A stretch of 64,000 bases of DNA from a virus, in the IMG/VR virus record IMGVR_UViG_3300020190_000035, positions 1 through 64,000 of that record; one strand, given 5' to 3'. The notes below the pieces were generated by a model that did no database searches, had not been told where the DNA came from, and saw only the letters and a program-made list of their open reading frames with translations. This document shows positions 54,000-63,624 of the stretch, piece by piece; the first letter of the stretch is position 1, and the number at the start of each line of letters is the position of its first letter. A program made the translations under genes and the position numbers.

Positions 54000-55619
54000 T
54001 TAAAGTTTACGTCTGCCCATTAGAGCATCTACTAAAACCTGTTCAAAAGAATCTACGGAAGAAACAGGCTTGCCAATTTCTTCTTCTTTACCAAGAGTCA
54101 AAACATTATCCTCTAACTTATTTACCTCTGCCTCAGAAGTAACTTCTGGCATTCCAACAAAATTAGAAAGTCTTTTATTAAGTTTTGCAGGAGTCTTAGC
54201 CAAATCTCTAAGAGTATCAGCTAGTGATGAGGCCGTGCGAGCAACGTGCTCTTCGATCAACTTTTCGCGATCATCAACAGACTCAAAACCTAGACTAATC
54301 TTGGTATCGACAACTCTTTCAACCAAAGTTCTATGTAAAGCACTCTTAAGCTTTGCATTTTCTTCTTCAAGAAGCTCAATTCTAGCCTTAAGTGGATTGA
54401 TGTCTTGCTCAACGCCCTCTTTGTTATCGCTGAGCTGATCAATCTCTTCGGCCTCTTCTTGATTCTCATCAGTCATTTCGACCAATGACTCTTCTGGCTT
54501 TTCAGCATTTTCGGAATCTACAATCTGTACATCCGCCTCTTCTGAATCGTCAGCTGAGTTCTTTTCTTGCGAATCTGTTGAAGCAGACTCTTCTGAAACC
54601 TCTTCCGCTTTCTCTTCTGAAAACCCTTCGGCAACGTCTTGATCGGTTGCCCCTAAAGTGTCTTCGGAAGAAGAAGCTGCTATATTAGAGAGATCCTCGC
54701 TTAAGCCTTTGGCTACAGCCAGAATATCCTCTTCTTTATTAACATCTTTCATGCTATGAGTCTCCTCAGAATTATTTTTTTCAGAATCTTCATTGGATAG
54801 TAATGAATTAGAATTAATTATATAACTTTCACTTTCTTGAAGGGCTAGCGCTGTTAAAAATGCACCCTTTAAGTGTAGATAAATTGGTTTAGATTCTTTC
54901 TTTTTCATATCTGAAAAAATTGATCTATTTTCCTCAATTGAGACAATATCTTCATTATCCATACTTAAAATAAAAGCAGAGCTTTTTGCCATCCAGTCAT
55001 CGGAATCTGAAAGCTCTGCTTTACCGTCTTGAATCTTTGTAGATCTAACTCCAGATTTTTGATCTGCTGGTTGATTAACAAATGAATACTCTTTAAATGA
55101 TATATCTTGCATATCAATGTAGGCAAGTTTGCCTTTGTAAACCTTACCTCTTTTAAACTTTGGCATACGAGGACGACCGGAATCATCTTCGGTAGCTAGA
55201 TCGTCACCAGATATGCTGCAAACAGCTTTTGCAGCTCTTCCCCCAACTGAGCCAGTTAAATATCTTTTATCAACAACTTTTTGAGCTGCGACAGGATCAG
55301 TGATTGCAATTTGCAATCTTACAAATGCACTTCCGTCCGACTCTTTATCCATTTTAGCTGCCATGACCCTGCCAATTGGCTCTGCGTTTAAATCGTGGTT
55401 AAGAATGATGGGTTTTGGATAAGGCTCAACCCATGACTGCAAAGCTTTTTCTAACTCTAAAGCTGAATAGTGGTTATAATTAGCAGTCAAACCCTCGTGT
55501 ATTGCGGCAACCTCGATTATTAAACCGTGCTTGGAGTTAAATGACTCCGAAAAATCTATATCTGATTTCGAAAAATCAGGAAGCTGTAATATAAAGTTTT
55601 CCACAAAATCAAAAGACAT
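54000..55619 (-). CDS. Prohead protease-scaffold fusion
   Basis: 539 residues. Residues about 30-190 are a serine-type head maturation protease: AIHEGLTANYNHY, KPIILNHDLNAEPIGRVMAA with His75, and YLTGSVGGRAAK with the likely nucleophile Ser124, then PKFKRGK and FKEYSFVNQPADQ. Residues about 240-410 are strongly acidic and low complexity (E/D/S-rich). Residues about 410-510 are coiled-coil (LKARIELLEEENAKLKSALH), ending in a basic patch. The protease and scaffold are thus one chain; the scaffold half is presumably degraded on maturation. Confidence 0.82.
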   Translation of the reverse strand: MSFDFVENFILQLPDFSKSDIDFSESFNSKHGLIIEVAAIHEGLTANYNHYSALELEKALQSWVEPYPKPIILNHDLNAEPIGRVMAAKMDKESDGSAFVRLQIAITDPVAAQKVVDKRYLTGSVGGRAAKAVCSISGDDLATEDDSGRPRMPKFKRGKVYKGKLAYIDMQDISFKEYSFVNQPADQKSGVRSTKIQDGKAELSDSDDWMAKSSAFILSMDNEDIVSIEENRSIFSDMKKKESKPIYLHLKGAFLTALALQESESYIINSNSLLSNEDSEKNNSEETHSMKDVNKEEDILAVAKGLSEDLSNIAASSSEDTLGATDQDVAEGFSEEKAEEVSEESASTDSQEKNSADDSEEADVQIVDSENAEKPEESLVEMTDENQEEAEEIDQLSDNKEGVEQDINPLKARIELLEEENAKLKSALHRTLVERVVDTKISLGFESVDDREKLIEEHVARTASSLADTLRDLAKTPAKLNKRLSNFVGMPEVTSEAEVNKLEDNVLTLGKEEEIGKPVSSVDSFEQVLVDALMGRRKL

Positions 55620-55695
55620 GAATTCCCCTATTGATTAATATCTATTTTAATAGTAAGTTTGTTTTTATAACATTGAACAATTTTATATAAATATA

Positions 55696-56475
55696 TCACA
55701 CTTTAGCATAGTTTTCAAAAATTAATTCAGATCTCTCATCTCCATGCTTTAGATATTGACGGTACATCACTTCAGACATTATATGTGGAGCATATATATA
55801 AGAGGCACAGTACAAATTATACCCTGCCTCTTTACAAGACCATGACCAACTAACATCTTCGCCCTGCTCATGGATTCTATAGTTTATACTAGAGTATACT
55901 TTTTTGCTCATCATTTTTGCTGCCATAATTACATCAGACTTAAAATAAGTTCCAAGAGAATACTGCTCTTGTCTAAAAGCTTTTCCGGGGACATCTGATC
56001 TCCATGTCATAACACTGGGGTACATTGTTCCAAACGGAGTCATGAACATTAGTGGATTAACGGCATCTGCGCCAGATTTAATATGAGCTATTAATAATTC
56101 TATTGTGTTTGGATTGACTAGAAGTATATCTGAATCTAAACTAAAATAATAATCAGGATTGATATCTCTTACTGTTTTTAATAAAGAATTTCTTAGTGAC
56201 ACCATATTTTCATATTTAGAAATAGTCCATTGTCTTCCATTGTTTTCATGCTGGAAATGAGGTATGTCTTCTCTTATGTTTATATAAAAATAAGGTATTC
56301 TATTATCGTATTTCTTCCAAGCTTCAAGACAATTTATTGTTTCTGTATCATCTGGTGAAACTTCAAATACAAAACCAATATCCTTAAGTGAAACAGACTG
56401 GCTAGCAATACATCGGATCCAGTCAGGCAATATCCAGGATCTCTTATACATTGGGCAACCTATTAAAAGCTTCAT
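55696..56475 (-). CDS. GT-A family glycosyltransferase
   Basis: 259 residues of an Anp1-like / family-2-like glycosyltransferase: start MKLLIGCPMYKRSWILPDWI, acceptor-side MVSLRNSLLK, the metal-binding DSD at 114-116 (YYFSLDSDILLVNP), NPLMFMTPFGTMY, and a catalytic-type HEQGEDVSW (202-210). It likely transfers a sugar from a nucleotide sugar to a protein or glycan in the cytoplasm. A glycosyltransferase between portal and protease genes is unusual and suggests glycosylation of virion proteins. Coupled to the previous gene by a four-base overlap. Confidence 0.8.
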   Translation of the reverse strand: MKLLIGCPMYKRSWILPDWIRCIASQSVSLKDIGFVFEVSPDDTETINCLEAWKKYDNRIPYFYINIREDIPHFQHENNGRQWTISKYENMVSLRNSLLKTVRDINPDYYFSLDSDILLVNPNTIELLIAHIKSGADAVNPLMFMTPFGTMYPSVMTWRSDVPGKAFRQEQYSLGTYFKSDVIMAAKMMSKKVYSSINYRIHEQGEDVSWSWSCKEAGYNLYCASYIYAPHIMSEVMYRQYLKHGDERSELIFENYAKV

Positions 56476-56837
56476 TGGGGATTTTTAGTCTCCTCAGCCT
56501 TCATCTCGGCATCCTTTGCTTCTTCGATTACAGGCATATCGTCCTTTTTTACCTCTTCTTTGACATAAGACTGCATAGGCTGGTCTAGTACGATGGGCTC
56601 TTTATCTTGCGTATTTTCAGGTGCATCAGCTTCATTATAAATACTATTATCAACTGAATAAACAATATCTTCTAAATCCATAACTCTTTGTGTTAATTCA
56701 GAAACAAGATCCAAAACGACTTGAAGAGCAAGTCTTGTTTGACCATTTTCTACGGCTTTCTCTAAGGCTTCAATCGAATCATCTGTTGCCAAATAAGCTA
56801 CTAACTGTTCATTCTTGAGTGTTGGGTTGATCGACAT
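56472..56837 (-). CDS. Small acidic helical protein beside portal
   Basis: 121 residues. The N-terminal half is helical (LVAYLATDDSIEALEKAVEN, LQVVLDLVSELTQRVMDLED) with coiled-coil potential. The C-terminal half is charged and disordered (EEVKKDDMPVIEEAKDAEMK). It overlaps the portal gene by 29 bases. It may be a portal- or scaffold-interacting assembly factor. No family recognised. Confidence 0.7.
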   Translation of the reverse strand: MSINPTLKNEQLVAYLATDDSIEALEKAVENGQTRLALQVVLDLVSELTQRVMDLEDIVYSVDNSIYNEADAPENTQDKEPIVLDQPMQSYVKEEVKKDDMPVIEEAKDAEMKAEETKNPQ

Positions 56838-58473
56838 GATTATATTCCTTTTCCTCTTTTGTATAAACTATAGTATACTCTGATTCAAGGGCATTTTCAA
56901 CTAATGTCAGCCATGTATTATCGGATCTTCTTATGTTTGGTGAAATATTTCTACCTTGCTGATTTGCGGGACGAGTTGCATTGCCAACTCCTCTTCTGTT
57001 ATTTGGTAGATTTCTTTGACCCTTTTGTGCAGAAGGCTGTTTATCGCCATCTCTTAGCACATCTTTTGGTTCCGCCTTAGTCATTGTCAGCTCAGCTTGA
57101 TTTTTTGCTAAATCCATCTGCACTTTACCCTGTATAGCGGCAAACATTTCCTCTTGTTCATAATCAGGATTTAATCCCAGTTCTAATCTTGCTTCTTTTA
57201 TGGAAATCATATTATTGACATATTTTTGTATAACATGTGTTTCCTTTTTAACCTGGGTATCAACATCAATCTCGTTAAACTTAAAATAACACCTATCAGA
57301 TAAACCTTCTTCTAGCGGAGTGGTTACGGGATCAAATCCGCCTTCAAGTAAAAGTTCATTGAATATATGCACCCTAATCATTTCTGCAACTATTTTTTGA
57401 TACTGTTTAATCTTATCGTACAGAGCGGTGTCGAGACGATCTGACACTGCTCTGTTTCCGCCATTCATCGTCATACCCAGGTGATGAGGGGCAACACCCA
57501 AACCAACAGCAACTCTTTCCTTGAAATGCTCCAGGTACTTTGAGGCATCTAGTGCGGTATTGTTTGCTCCAATTACCTCAATATTATGTCTATAAGGAAG
57601 TATTAAACCCCCCTCCGATCTTAGGGACTCTATCTCGGACGCAGCGTTAGAGATTTCTTGCGGCTCTGCTGGTTGATCTGCTGTACCTATAATATATTTG
57701 TATAATGGAAATAGTTCTCTATGAACTAAATTTTGGATATCCTCCTCTATTTGACGCAAAGCTACAACATCGTCTAAAACCGAACTTAAGAACGGCGTGC
57801 CAAAAGCTCTTCCAGATTTTTTATCCAAATACATATGTATGACACGATCAGCTGACCACACAGGGTCTCGTTCTGACGGCATATAGGTTAATGGATCCGT
57901 AGCCTGCTGATATGATCTTGGTCTATTAAACTTATCTCTTAAAATTCTTACCTGTTCTGTTGGAATTAAGTAATAACCAACTACTGGTTGAGCTGCATTG
58001 ACGCCTGATATTGATATTGGGAAATATTCAGATATATCACCCCTAGCTTTAACAATAAACACATTTGCATATTTAACAATATGTTCTGTAATTTCAATAA
58101 GAAAATCTAGAAATGGTCTTTTCATAGCCATTTCCATATAATCTATTCTTTGATATAAATACGATACAGCTTCTGGATTTTCGCCTACTATTGACCAGTT
58201 TTCCTTCCAGAATAATTCCTTATATTTATTTATTGCCTGCTTCACATAAGAATCCGTATCAGCTGCTTGCATAATCCTATCAAAATCATAGGGAGAAGGC
58301 TCAAAGGTAGCTCTATTATTATAATAATAGGTGTTACCCTGGAAACCAAGTGCGAGAGCAGCCACTTTCATAGCTTTGTTGATGGAACTTATCTCTTCTG
58401 GCTTTAGAGCTTTTGCTACAAAGTTATTTTTTTTATCGACTTGCCTAAAAGGCAAGAAATCAGCAACTGCCAT
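56809..58473 (-). CDS. Portal protein
   Basis: 554 residues with portal motifs: SYVKQAINKYKELFWKENWS in the wing/stem, RDPVWSADRVIHMYLDKKSG, AFGTPFLSSVLDDVVALRQI, a stem helix region IQNLVHRELFPLYKYIIGTA, and VGLGVAPHHLGMTMNGGNRA / VSDRLDTALYDKI in the crown. The C-terminal tail is disordered and basic/Asn-rich. Dodecameric DNA gate of the capsid, working with the terminase encoded at the right edge. ATG start after GGAGAACACAT. Confidence 0.87.
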   Translation of the reverse strand: MAVADFLPFRQVDKKNNFVAKALKPEEISSINKAMKVAALALGFQGNTYYYNNRATFEPSPYDFDRIMQAADTDSYVKQAINKYKELFWKENWSIVGENPEAVSYLYQRIDYMEMAMKRPFLDFLIEITEHIVKYANVFIVKARGDISEYFPISISGVNAAQPVVGYYLIPTEQVRILRDKFNRPRSYQQATDPLTYMPSERDPVWSADRVIHMYLDKKSGRAFGTPFLSSVLDDVVALRQIEEDIQNLVHRELFPLYKYIIGTADQPAEPQEISNAASEIESLRSEGGLILPYRHNIEVIGANNTALDASKYLEHFKERVAVGLGVAPHHLGMTMNGGNRAVSDRLDTALYDKIKQYQKIVAEMIRVHIFNELLLEGGFDPVTTPLEEGLSDRCYFKFNEIDVDTQVKKETHVIQKYVNNMISIKEARLELGLNPDYEQEEMFAAIQGKVQMDLAKNQAELTMTKAEPKDVLRDGDKQPSAQKGQRNLPNNRRGVGNATRPANQQGRNISPNIRRSDNTWLTLVENALESEYTIVYTKEEKEYNHVDQPNTQE

Positions 58474-58492
58474 ATGTGTTCTCCAATATAAA

Positions 58493-58511
58493 AGCTACTG
58501 TAATAGTAGCT
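58493..58511 (-). terminator. Hairpin in the portal leader
   Basis: AGCTACT-ATTAC-AGTAGCT on the transcript (seven perfect pairs) followed by TTTATATT, in the 59-base gap before the portal gene. The U tract is short, so it may be a leaky terminator, attenuator or processing site that sets portal levels. Confidence 0.4.
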
Positions 58512-58532
58512 CTCTGGATTTTTTTTTATAAG

Positions 58533-58733
58533 TTACTGGCCAGATTGCTGTGATCTAGCAAATGCGTTATTTAAAATGAGGGCTTTGACAGATTCCATCC
58601 AGAAAATAGTTTCTGCTTCATTAAAATCACTCTTATATTGTAGGTTTGCATCTGAAATCTTAATTTCAATTGTAAACTCTTTTTTCGCTTCAGTTGCTTC
58701 TGGTACCTCTGTTGCCTCTGTTATCTGTGACAT
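58533..58733 (-). CDS. Small acidic protein before portal
   Basis: 66 residues. The first part is Thr/Glu/Ala-rich (ITEATEVPEATEAKKEF), then TIEIKISDANLQYKSDFNEA and a hydrophobic helix (FWMESVKALILNNAFA). The ATG at 58733 with GAGG six bases upstream is chosen over a GTG four codons earlier. Unknown family; it adjoins the coiled-coil gene and may act in packaging or head assembly. Confidence 0.65.
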   Translation of the reverse strand: MSQITEATEVPEATEAKKEFTIEIKISDANLQYKSDFNEAETIFWMESVKALILNNAFARSQQSGQ

Positions 58734-58741
58734 TTTTATCC

Positions 58742-58927
58742 TCACTTAAACTCTTCTGGTTTATCTACTTTTGTTTGTTTTACTGGCTTTACGTTTTCAG
58801 TTAACTGCTGAATCTGTGCTGTCAACTGCTTAATTGTTGCCTCTTTAATAACTATTTCAGTCATCATTTGAGACATACGCTCATTAAATACTTGAATCAA
58901 TATATTAATATCAAGATCATTATTCAT
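58742..58927 (-). CDS. Short coiled-coil protein
   Basis: 61 residues, mostly one helix with heptad-like spacing (MMTEIVIKEATIKQLTAQIQ, QLTENVK), and a Lys-rich end. It has an AGGAGT-like ribosome site and lies 29 bases after the tail-spike stop. Possibly a small assembly or scaffolding helix. No known family. Confidence 0.65.
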   Translation of the reverse strand: MNNDLDINILIQVFNERMSQMMTEIVIKEATIKQLTAQIQQLTENVKPVKQTKVDKPEEFK

Positions 58928-58956
58928 GATTACTCCTTAAATAGGAGTCTATTATA

Positions 58957-60903
58957 TCACTTATTTTCTAGAATTTCTAATCTTTCTATTATTTCCTTAA
59001 CAGCTGAAGATAATAGTGTTGTTATCATACTATAGTTCAACGCTTGATGAACTGGTTGACCATCTTCTGATATTTTATCTTTCACACCTACCACTGCGTA
59101 GGGCATTATTTCCTGAACTTCGTGGGCTATAAAACCAATTGCTTGCTCTTCTGGTTTATGTAGATAGGTAAACCTTAAGGGGTTCAATTTTTTCACTAAA
59201 CTACATGAGTCAATAATAGATTCAAAATTTTCCTTTATTCTATAATCGGAAAACGTAATAAATGCCTTTGCATAAACATTAACCCCCACAGCATTATTCA
59301 AACCTTCTGTAAAATATAGGGCGTCGCTGCCACCTAATCTAATTTGAGCAGAATATGTTCCATTCTGTGCTTTAAAACCTAATGAAACATTAGCATTGGA
59401 TGTATTCATGATTACATTGGCACTGTTGACATCTGCTGCATTTGCAGCTGTATCTAGATGAAGGTCTGATGCAATAATTCTAACATTTGTTGTGTCGTTA
59501 TAATTTCTAAAATAGAAAAAATTAGCACCGCCGCCAGAACGTATTTGACCCGTATCGTTATCAGTGGTCCCTCTAAAGGCTATTGAACAGTTTCCAGTTG
59601 TATCAGCTCTGGCTATAATATTAGCGGTTCTCCAATCTGTGGTTACATTTTTTCTTACATCTATGGTTCCATCTAAGACTTGTAAATATGCTCCAGCTTC
59701 TAATCTTACTCCAGTTGTTCCAATATCTCCAGGATAGTAACCAATACTCATTGTTGAACCTTGAGCGCTCACTTTGATAGCACCAGTACTAGTTATTAAT
59801 CCATAATCTGTTGAGCTGGCTGGATTAAAAGTAATAGTTGATGTATCACCGGAACCAGAAGAATATAAGTTGAATGAAGTCTCACTGAGAACAATTCTTT
59901 TGCCACTAGATGCAGTTTGAACTGTTCCGCCTGTTACTGTTGCACCAGATATTGTACCACCAGATATTGTGCCACTTGCTGTAATTGTTCCGGTAAATGT
60001 TCCTGAGCTAGCATTAATTTCACCACTGACAGTAACTCCAGTAGCAGTTAGCGCACCTGAGCTAGAAACTTTAAAAGGTGCGGAAGCGTAGCTTGCATTA
60101 CCTAGCCACATGTTACCATTTGCATCTACATGAAAGGATGTTGAATCTGATCCACCTATATCAATAGTTGCACCGACAACCGCTCCCCTGACTGTAACAT
60201 TATTAAATTCAGCTAAACCATCACCTCTAATTAACCAACCAGTTGAACCAGACTGATAATTAGATGTTCTTAATACAGCCATATTTGCTGGTGGAGTATA
60301 AGAGTATGTAGTTCCTGGCTGAGTTAGAATGATTTCATGTGCACCGATTGTTCCTGCAGTTATTTTTGCTGCGGTGAGTGAGCCAATGAATTCCTCATCA
60401 ATAAGAGGAGTATCACCAGAAGCTACAATAGAAGTCCAATCACTAATATTTCCTGCGCTATCTATTGCGCGAACCCTTCCGTAGTATTTAACTGGATTGG
60501 TTACAGAAGAAGTGCTGGTAGTTGCGCTGTTATCATCGACTGATACTAGAAAAACATTTGTTTGCACAAAGCCAGTTCTATGGGGAGTTAGCGGAGTTGC
60601 AGCAGAAATAACTTGATACCCGCCTCCAACACTTTCTATTTGCTCCTGCTTATAAAGTTCGTATTCGTATTTAGCTGTATCTTCGTCAACACTATCAGTA
60701 TATTTAAATAAAACATTTAAGAATGACGCCGCTAAAACTAGGTTGGTTGGAGCATTTGGAATAGTAGAATCTGTTGGTGTAGAAAATCTTACAGAATCAG
60801 TATATGCCGAAACAACATTGACATCATTGTTCTTGCTTCTAACTGTAACAATATATTCTTTATTTGGTTTTAGATTTTCTATATTTACAGGTATAATAGC
60901 CAT
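58957..60903 (-). CDS. Tail spike/fibre with S74 self-cleaving chaperone
   Basis: 648 residues. Residues 1-50 look like the end of a fibronectin-type III domain (LKPNKEYIVTVRSKNN) and 50-160 like a second one. Residues 180-330 are spike repeats (GTITASGTISGGTISGATVT). A beta domain with IRSGGGANFFYFRNYND follows. From residue 552, FSDYRIKENFESI starts a peptidase S74 intramolecular chaperone with the Ser552/Lys557 dyad, GFIAHEVQEIMPYAV and a C-terminal coiled coil. The chaperone trimerises the shaft and then cuts itself off before Ser552. Host-binding appendage. Confidence 0.85.
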   Translation of the reverse strand: MAIIPVNIENLKPNKEYIVTVRSKNNDVNVVSAYTDSVRFSTPTDSTIPNAPTNLVLAASFLNVLFKYTDSVDEDTAKYEYELYKQEQIESVGGGYQVISAATPLTPHRTGFVQTNVFLVSVDDNSATTSTSSVTNPVKYYGRVRAIDSAGNISDWTSIVASGDTPLIDEEFIGSLTAAKITAGTIGAHEIILTQPGTTYSYTPPANMAVLRTSNYQSGSTGWLIRGDGLAEFNNVTVRGAVVGATIDIGGSDSTSFHVDANGNMWLGNASYASAPFKVSSSGALTATGVTVSGEINASSGTFTGTITASGTISGGTISGATVTGGTVQTASSGKRIVLSETSFNLYSSGSGDTSTITFNPASSTDYGLITSTGAIKVSAQGSTMSIGYYPGDIGTTGVRLEAGAYLQVLDGTIDVRKNVTTDWRTANIIARADTTGNCSIAFRGTTDNDTGQIRSGGGANFFYFRNYNDTTNVRIIASDLHLDTAANAADVNSANVIMNTSNANVSLGFKAQNGTYSAQIRLGGSDALYFTEGLNNAVGVNVYAKAFITFSDYRIKENFESIIDSCSLVKKLNPLRFTYLHKPEEQAIGFIAHEVQEIMPYAVVGVKDKISEDGQPVHQALNYSMITTLLSSAVKEIIERLEILENK

Positions 60904-61841
60904 TATCTAAGCCCACCTATCTTTGTAAAACTATTATCTATTTGATTTATTAATTCGGTTCCGACTTTAAGATAAAGATTATAGCTAAAAGAATATTTAG
61001 ATATTTTAATATTATTTCCTCTAGAACCAATATTTTTTTCATATAATACTTCTAGTTCAGCTACGTGATCTTTTTCTTCAAAATCTAATTTTGAAAATAA
61101 TTCTATATTATCTGAAAAACTTGAAGAAAAACAATCTATTGTTTGCCAATCTAATGCAAGCACTGCTGGTGTTTCGGCATTTTGTAATGCTGTAAATTTA
61201 ATTCTAAATTTTCCATAGTTAATTCCCTTTGAACCATACAACGTAAACTTTGGCCCAGAAAAATTAATATATAATTTAGATCCGGGTTTATTTGACAAGC
61301 CATTGTCCCAATCTGTCATTGAATTAATGAAAGAAAAATTATAACTTGAATCTGAATTTAAATTAACTTCATATTGATCTGTTGAAACTTCAGAGTAAAG
61401 TCCGCAATATGGATTAGGAGGTGATAAATTAACTTGATAATCATTAGTTCCAGCATTATCAACTTCATTAAGCTTTCTAAGATTTGGCGTTGCATAATAA
61501 ACAAAGTAGCTACCTTGAATTTCATTTACGGCTGTATGTTCTTCTGCTGTTTCGAAATATATATAGTCTCCATTAATAACTGTTTTAACAGGATTAAAAG
61601 TTATACCTTTTTCATACACAACAACATAAGAATTGGCGTCTTCCAAAGTTTCCAGCGTTGAACTTTTGTATGTATTTATATTTAAATCTTTTATATTTGC
61701 AAAAAGCCAAAAATCAGCAGACAACGTATCCCTGGGTGTAAATTTAGAAATAGCCCTTTTACAGTAGGGATATGAATAGCTATAATTAGGAGTTGCAGAA
61801 CTAATGCTTTGATCTAACTTAAAATATTTAAACCACGCCAT
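60903..61841 (-). CDS. Structural protein of unknown family
   Basis: 312 residues, beta-rich. It begins MAWFKYFKLDQSISSATPNY and contains DLNINTYKSSTLETLEDANS, SYNFSFINSMTDWDNGLSN and an end KISKYSFSYNLYLKVG. It shares one base with the start of the tail spike. No enzyme motif, signal or membrane segment. Probably an appendage base or neck protein working with the spike and the 593-residue protein. Confidence 0.7.
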   Translation of the reverse strand: MAWFKYFKLDQSISSATPNYSYSYPYCKRAISKFTPRDTLSADFWLFANIKDLNINTYKSSTLETLEDANSYVVVYEKGITFNPVKTVINGDYIYFETAEEHTAVNEIQGSYFVYYATPNLRKLNEVDNAGTNDYQVNLSPPNPYCGLYSEVSTDQYEVNLNSDSSYNFSFINSMTDWDNGLSNKPGSKLYINFSGPKFTLYGSKGINYGKFRIKFTALQNAETPAVLALDWQTIDCFSSSFSDNIELFSKLDFEEKDHVAELEVLYEKNIGSRGNNIKISKYSFSYNLYLKVGTELINQIDNSFTKIGGLR

Positions 61842-61842
61842 A

Positions 61843-63624
61843 TTAAGTTACTTCCGTATAAATAATTTCATATTCATAATTATCTATTATATCATCAACT
61901 ACTTCTATATTCAGAACTGCATCACACCTAGGTAAACCATTAACAATATCTACAATAAATTGGCTGACACTTATTGATACTGGCTTCTTCGCAGCATCTA
62001 GGCTATAATCTACACTTCTAGCCAAACTATAATCAATATCCAAAGAAGATATCTTCTTAGAGCCATCTGCGCCAGTATGCGCATGATCACTTAGGTCTAC
62101 TCCATCTATAGTAATACCTTCTGCAACTTCTATATCACCAATAATTTTCCCACCATCTTTTAATAAATATTGAGGATGATCATTTTGATCTAATCCAGAT
62201 AAAAGTTGGTGATCTGATTGAACTACATCTTTTCTTGTTAAGGAAATAATTGCTCCATCAAATATTTGAGCATATACGTCATTATCTACATTCAGCAGAA
62301 CATTTGGCTTTGGCAACCCCTTAACGGAAAGCTGAGATATATAGTTGGCATATTTTCTTTTTTCATGAATTAACTGCATAAGGGAATCTGTTTTTCCCAT
62401 AACTATATGATGTCTATCTACAACATCAGCCATGATTGAAGTAAAATTACCCTTTAAAAGAATTGAAGCCAGTAACATTTCTTCAGTTAAAAATGGAAAT
62501 CTTTTCTTAAAAGAAGTTGTTTCATAATCCAAATCAAAGGGACTTCCTATTTCAGAAGAAAATTTTAATCCAGGAGCTAAATATCTTGTATAAAAAATTA
62601 CAGAGTTCTCTTCTAAATCTCTCTTTAATGATTGTAATATGTCTTCTATTTCTGAATCTACAGCGTTTAATTTAATCGCAAAAAAAGCTTGAAATTTTGC
62701 GGCATGTTCTTTTGAGATTTTATCCAATTCGGTTGAGGGAATCGCTCCTGGTTTGGATACGATTGTTTTTGCAATCCTGCTCGAATAATGTTTGGCCGTT
62801 TTACACCATGAGTCGTAGTGCGATGCGACTTTTTGCTGCAGTTCGTTTTCATAAACCTCCCTAAAATCTTGGTTTAAAGATAATTGTATTGCATATACTT
62901 CTCTCTGAAGAGACTTTAATAATTTTCTGAATTGTAGAAAATATGAAAAGGTAGAGTGAGCTATAGAATAATAAAACTCTTCTAAAAATTTTCTTGAAGA
63001 GGTAGAGTTTAACTTTTCCGCAAACATTATTTGTTGAAAATTGATATGACCAGGAATTGGTATTCTCAACTTTACCATTTCGTCTTTACGATCTTTGTAC
63101 ACATCGCTGTTTGGAGGTGGATAAGGAAGTATTGTAGCAATGTCATCAGATTCTTCTAGATCTTTTTCTGACACATCTATTTCATTTGATTGTGGTAAAT
63201 TTTGCGATGAATTTATCTTTAAAGAATCTGCTACACGCTGATTATAAACTGCTACAGCTTGAGGCTGTGTTGTATAAAGGTTTCTATGCAGTTCGTTCCA
63301 AAGATTTTGATGTGCCACCAAAAGATCATTATTGATATTAGGATTAATATAAACTTTTTTCATCAAGTTTTCAATATCATTAATCGTGTCAGTTATGAGC
63401 ATCTGAGCTGATTCTGATTCTTTTCTAACAAAATCTATAGGTATAGAATATGCCTGTTTAATTCCAGATTCTGCTGTTCTATTATAGGCTTTTTCTCCTA
63501 CAGCTTTATAGGCTTCTGCTCCTGTGGGATTTGTAAATGGAGCATCTTGGAATTTATAATCCCCATAAATATTATTTGGAACTTGTGAATAAGATTCCTG
63601 ATAATTTACACCAATATCACTCAT
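61843..63624 (-). CDS. Large appendage/minor head protein with fibre motif
   Basis: 593 residues. The N-terminal two thirds are helical (SYFLQFRKLLKSLQREVYAI, ISKEHAAKFQAFFAIKLNA). Residues about 471-520 hold a fibre-type motif (LLSGLDQNDHPQYLLKDG, then GITIDGVDLSDHAHTGADG) that usually joins trimeric fibre shafts. It lies between terminase and spike genes and shares one base with the terminase stop. It may anchor the spike to the neck or portal. Confidence 0.75.
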   Translation of the reverse strand: MSDIGVNYQESYSQVPNNIYGDYKFQDAPFTNPTGAEAYKAVGEKAYNRTAESGIKQAYSIPIDFVRKESESAQMLITDTINDIENLMKKVYINPNINNDLLVAHQNLWNELHRNLYTTQPQAVAVYNQRVADSLKINSSQNLPQSNEIDVSEKDLEESDDIATILPYPPPNSDVYKDRKDEMVKLRIPIPGHINFQQIMFAEKLNSTSSRKFLEEFYYSIAHSTFSYFLQFRKLLKSLQREVYAIQLSLNQDFREVYENELQQKVASHYDSWCKTAKHYSSRIAKTIVSKPGAIPSTELDKISKEHAAKFQAFFAIKLNAVDSEIEDILQSLKRDLEENSVIFYTRYLAPGLKFSSEIGSPFDLDYETTSFKKRFPFLTEEMLLASILLKGNFTSIMADVVDRHHIVMGKTDSLMQLIHEKRKYANYISQLSVKGLPKPNVLLNVDNDVYAQIFDGAIISLTRKDVVQSDHQLLSGLDQNDHPQYLLKDGGKIIGDIEVAEGITIDGVDLSDHAHTGADGSKKISSLDIDYSLARSVDYSLDAAKKPVSISVSQFIVDIVNGLPRCDAVLNIEVVDDIIDNYEYEIIYTEVT

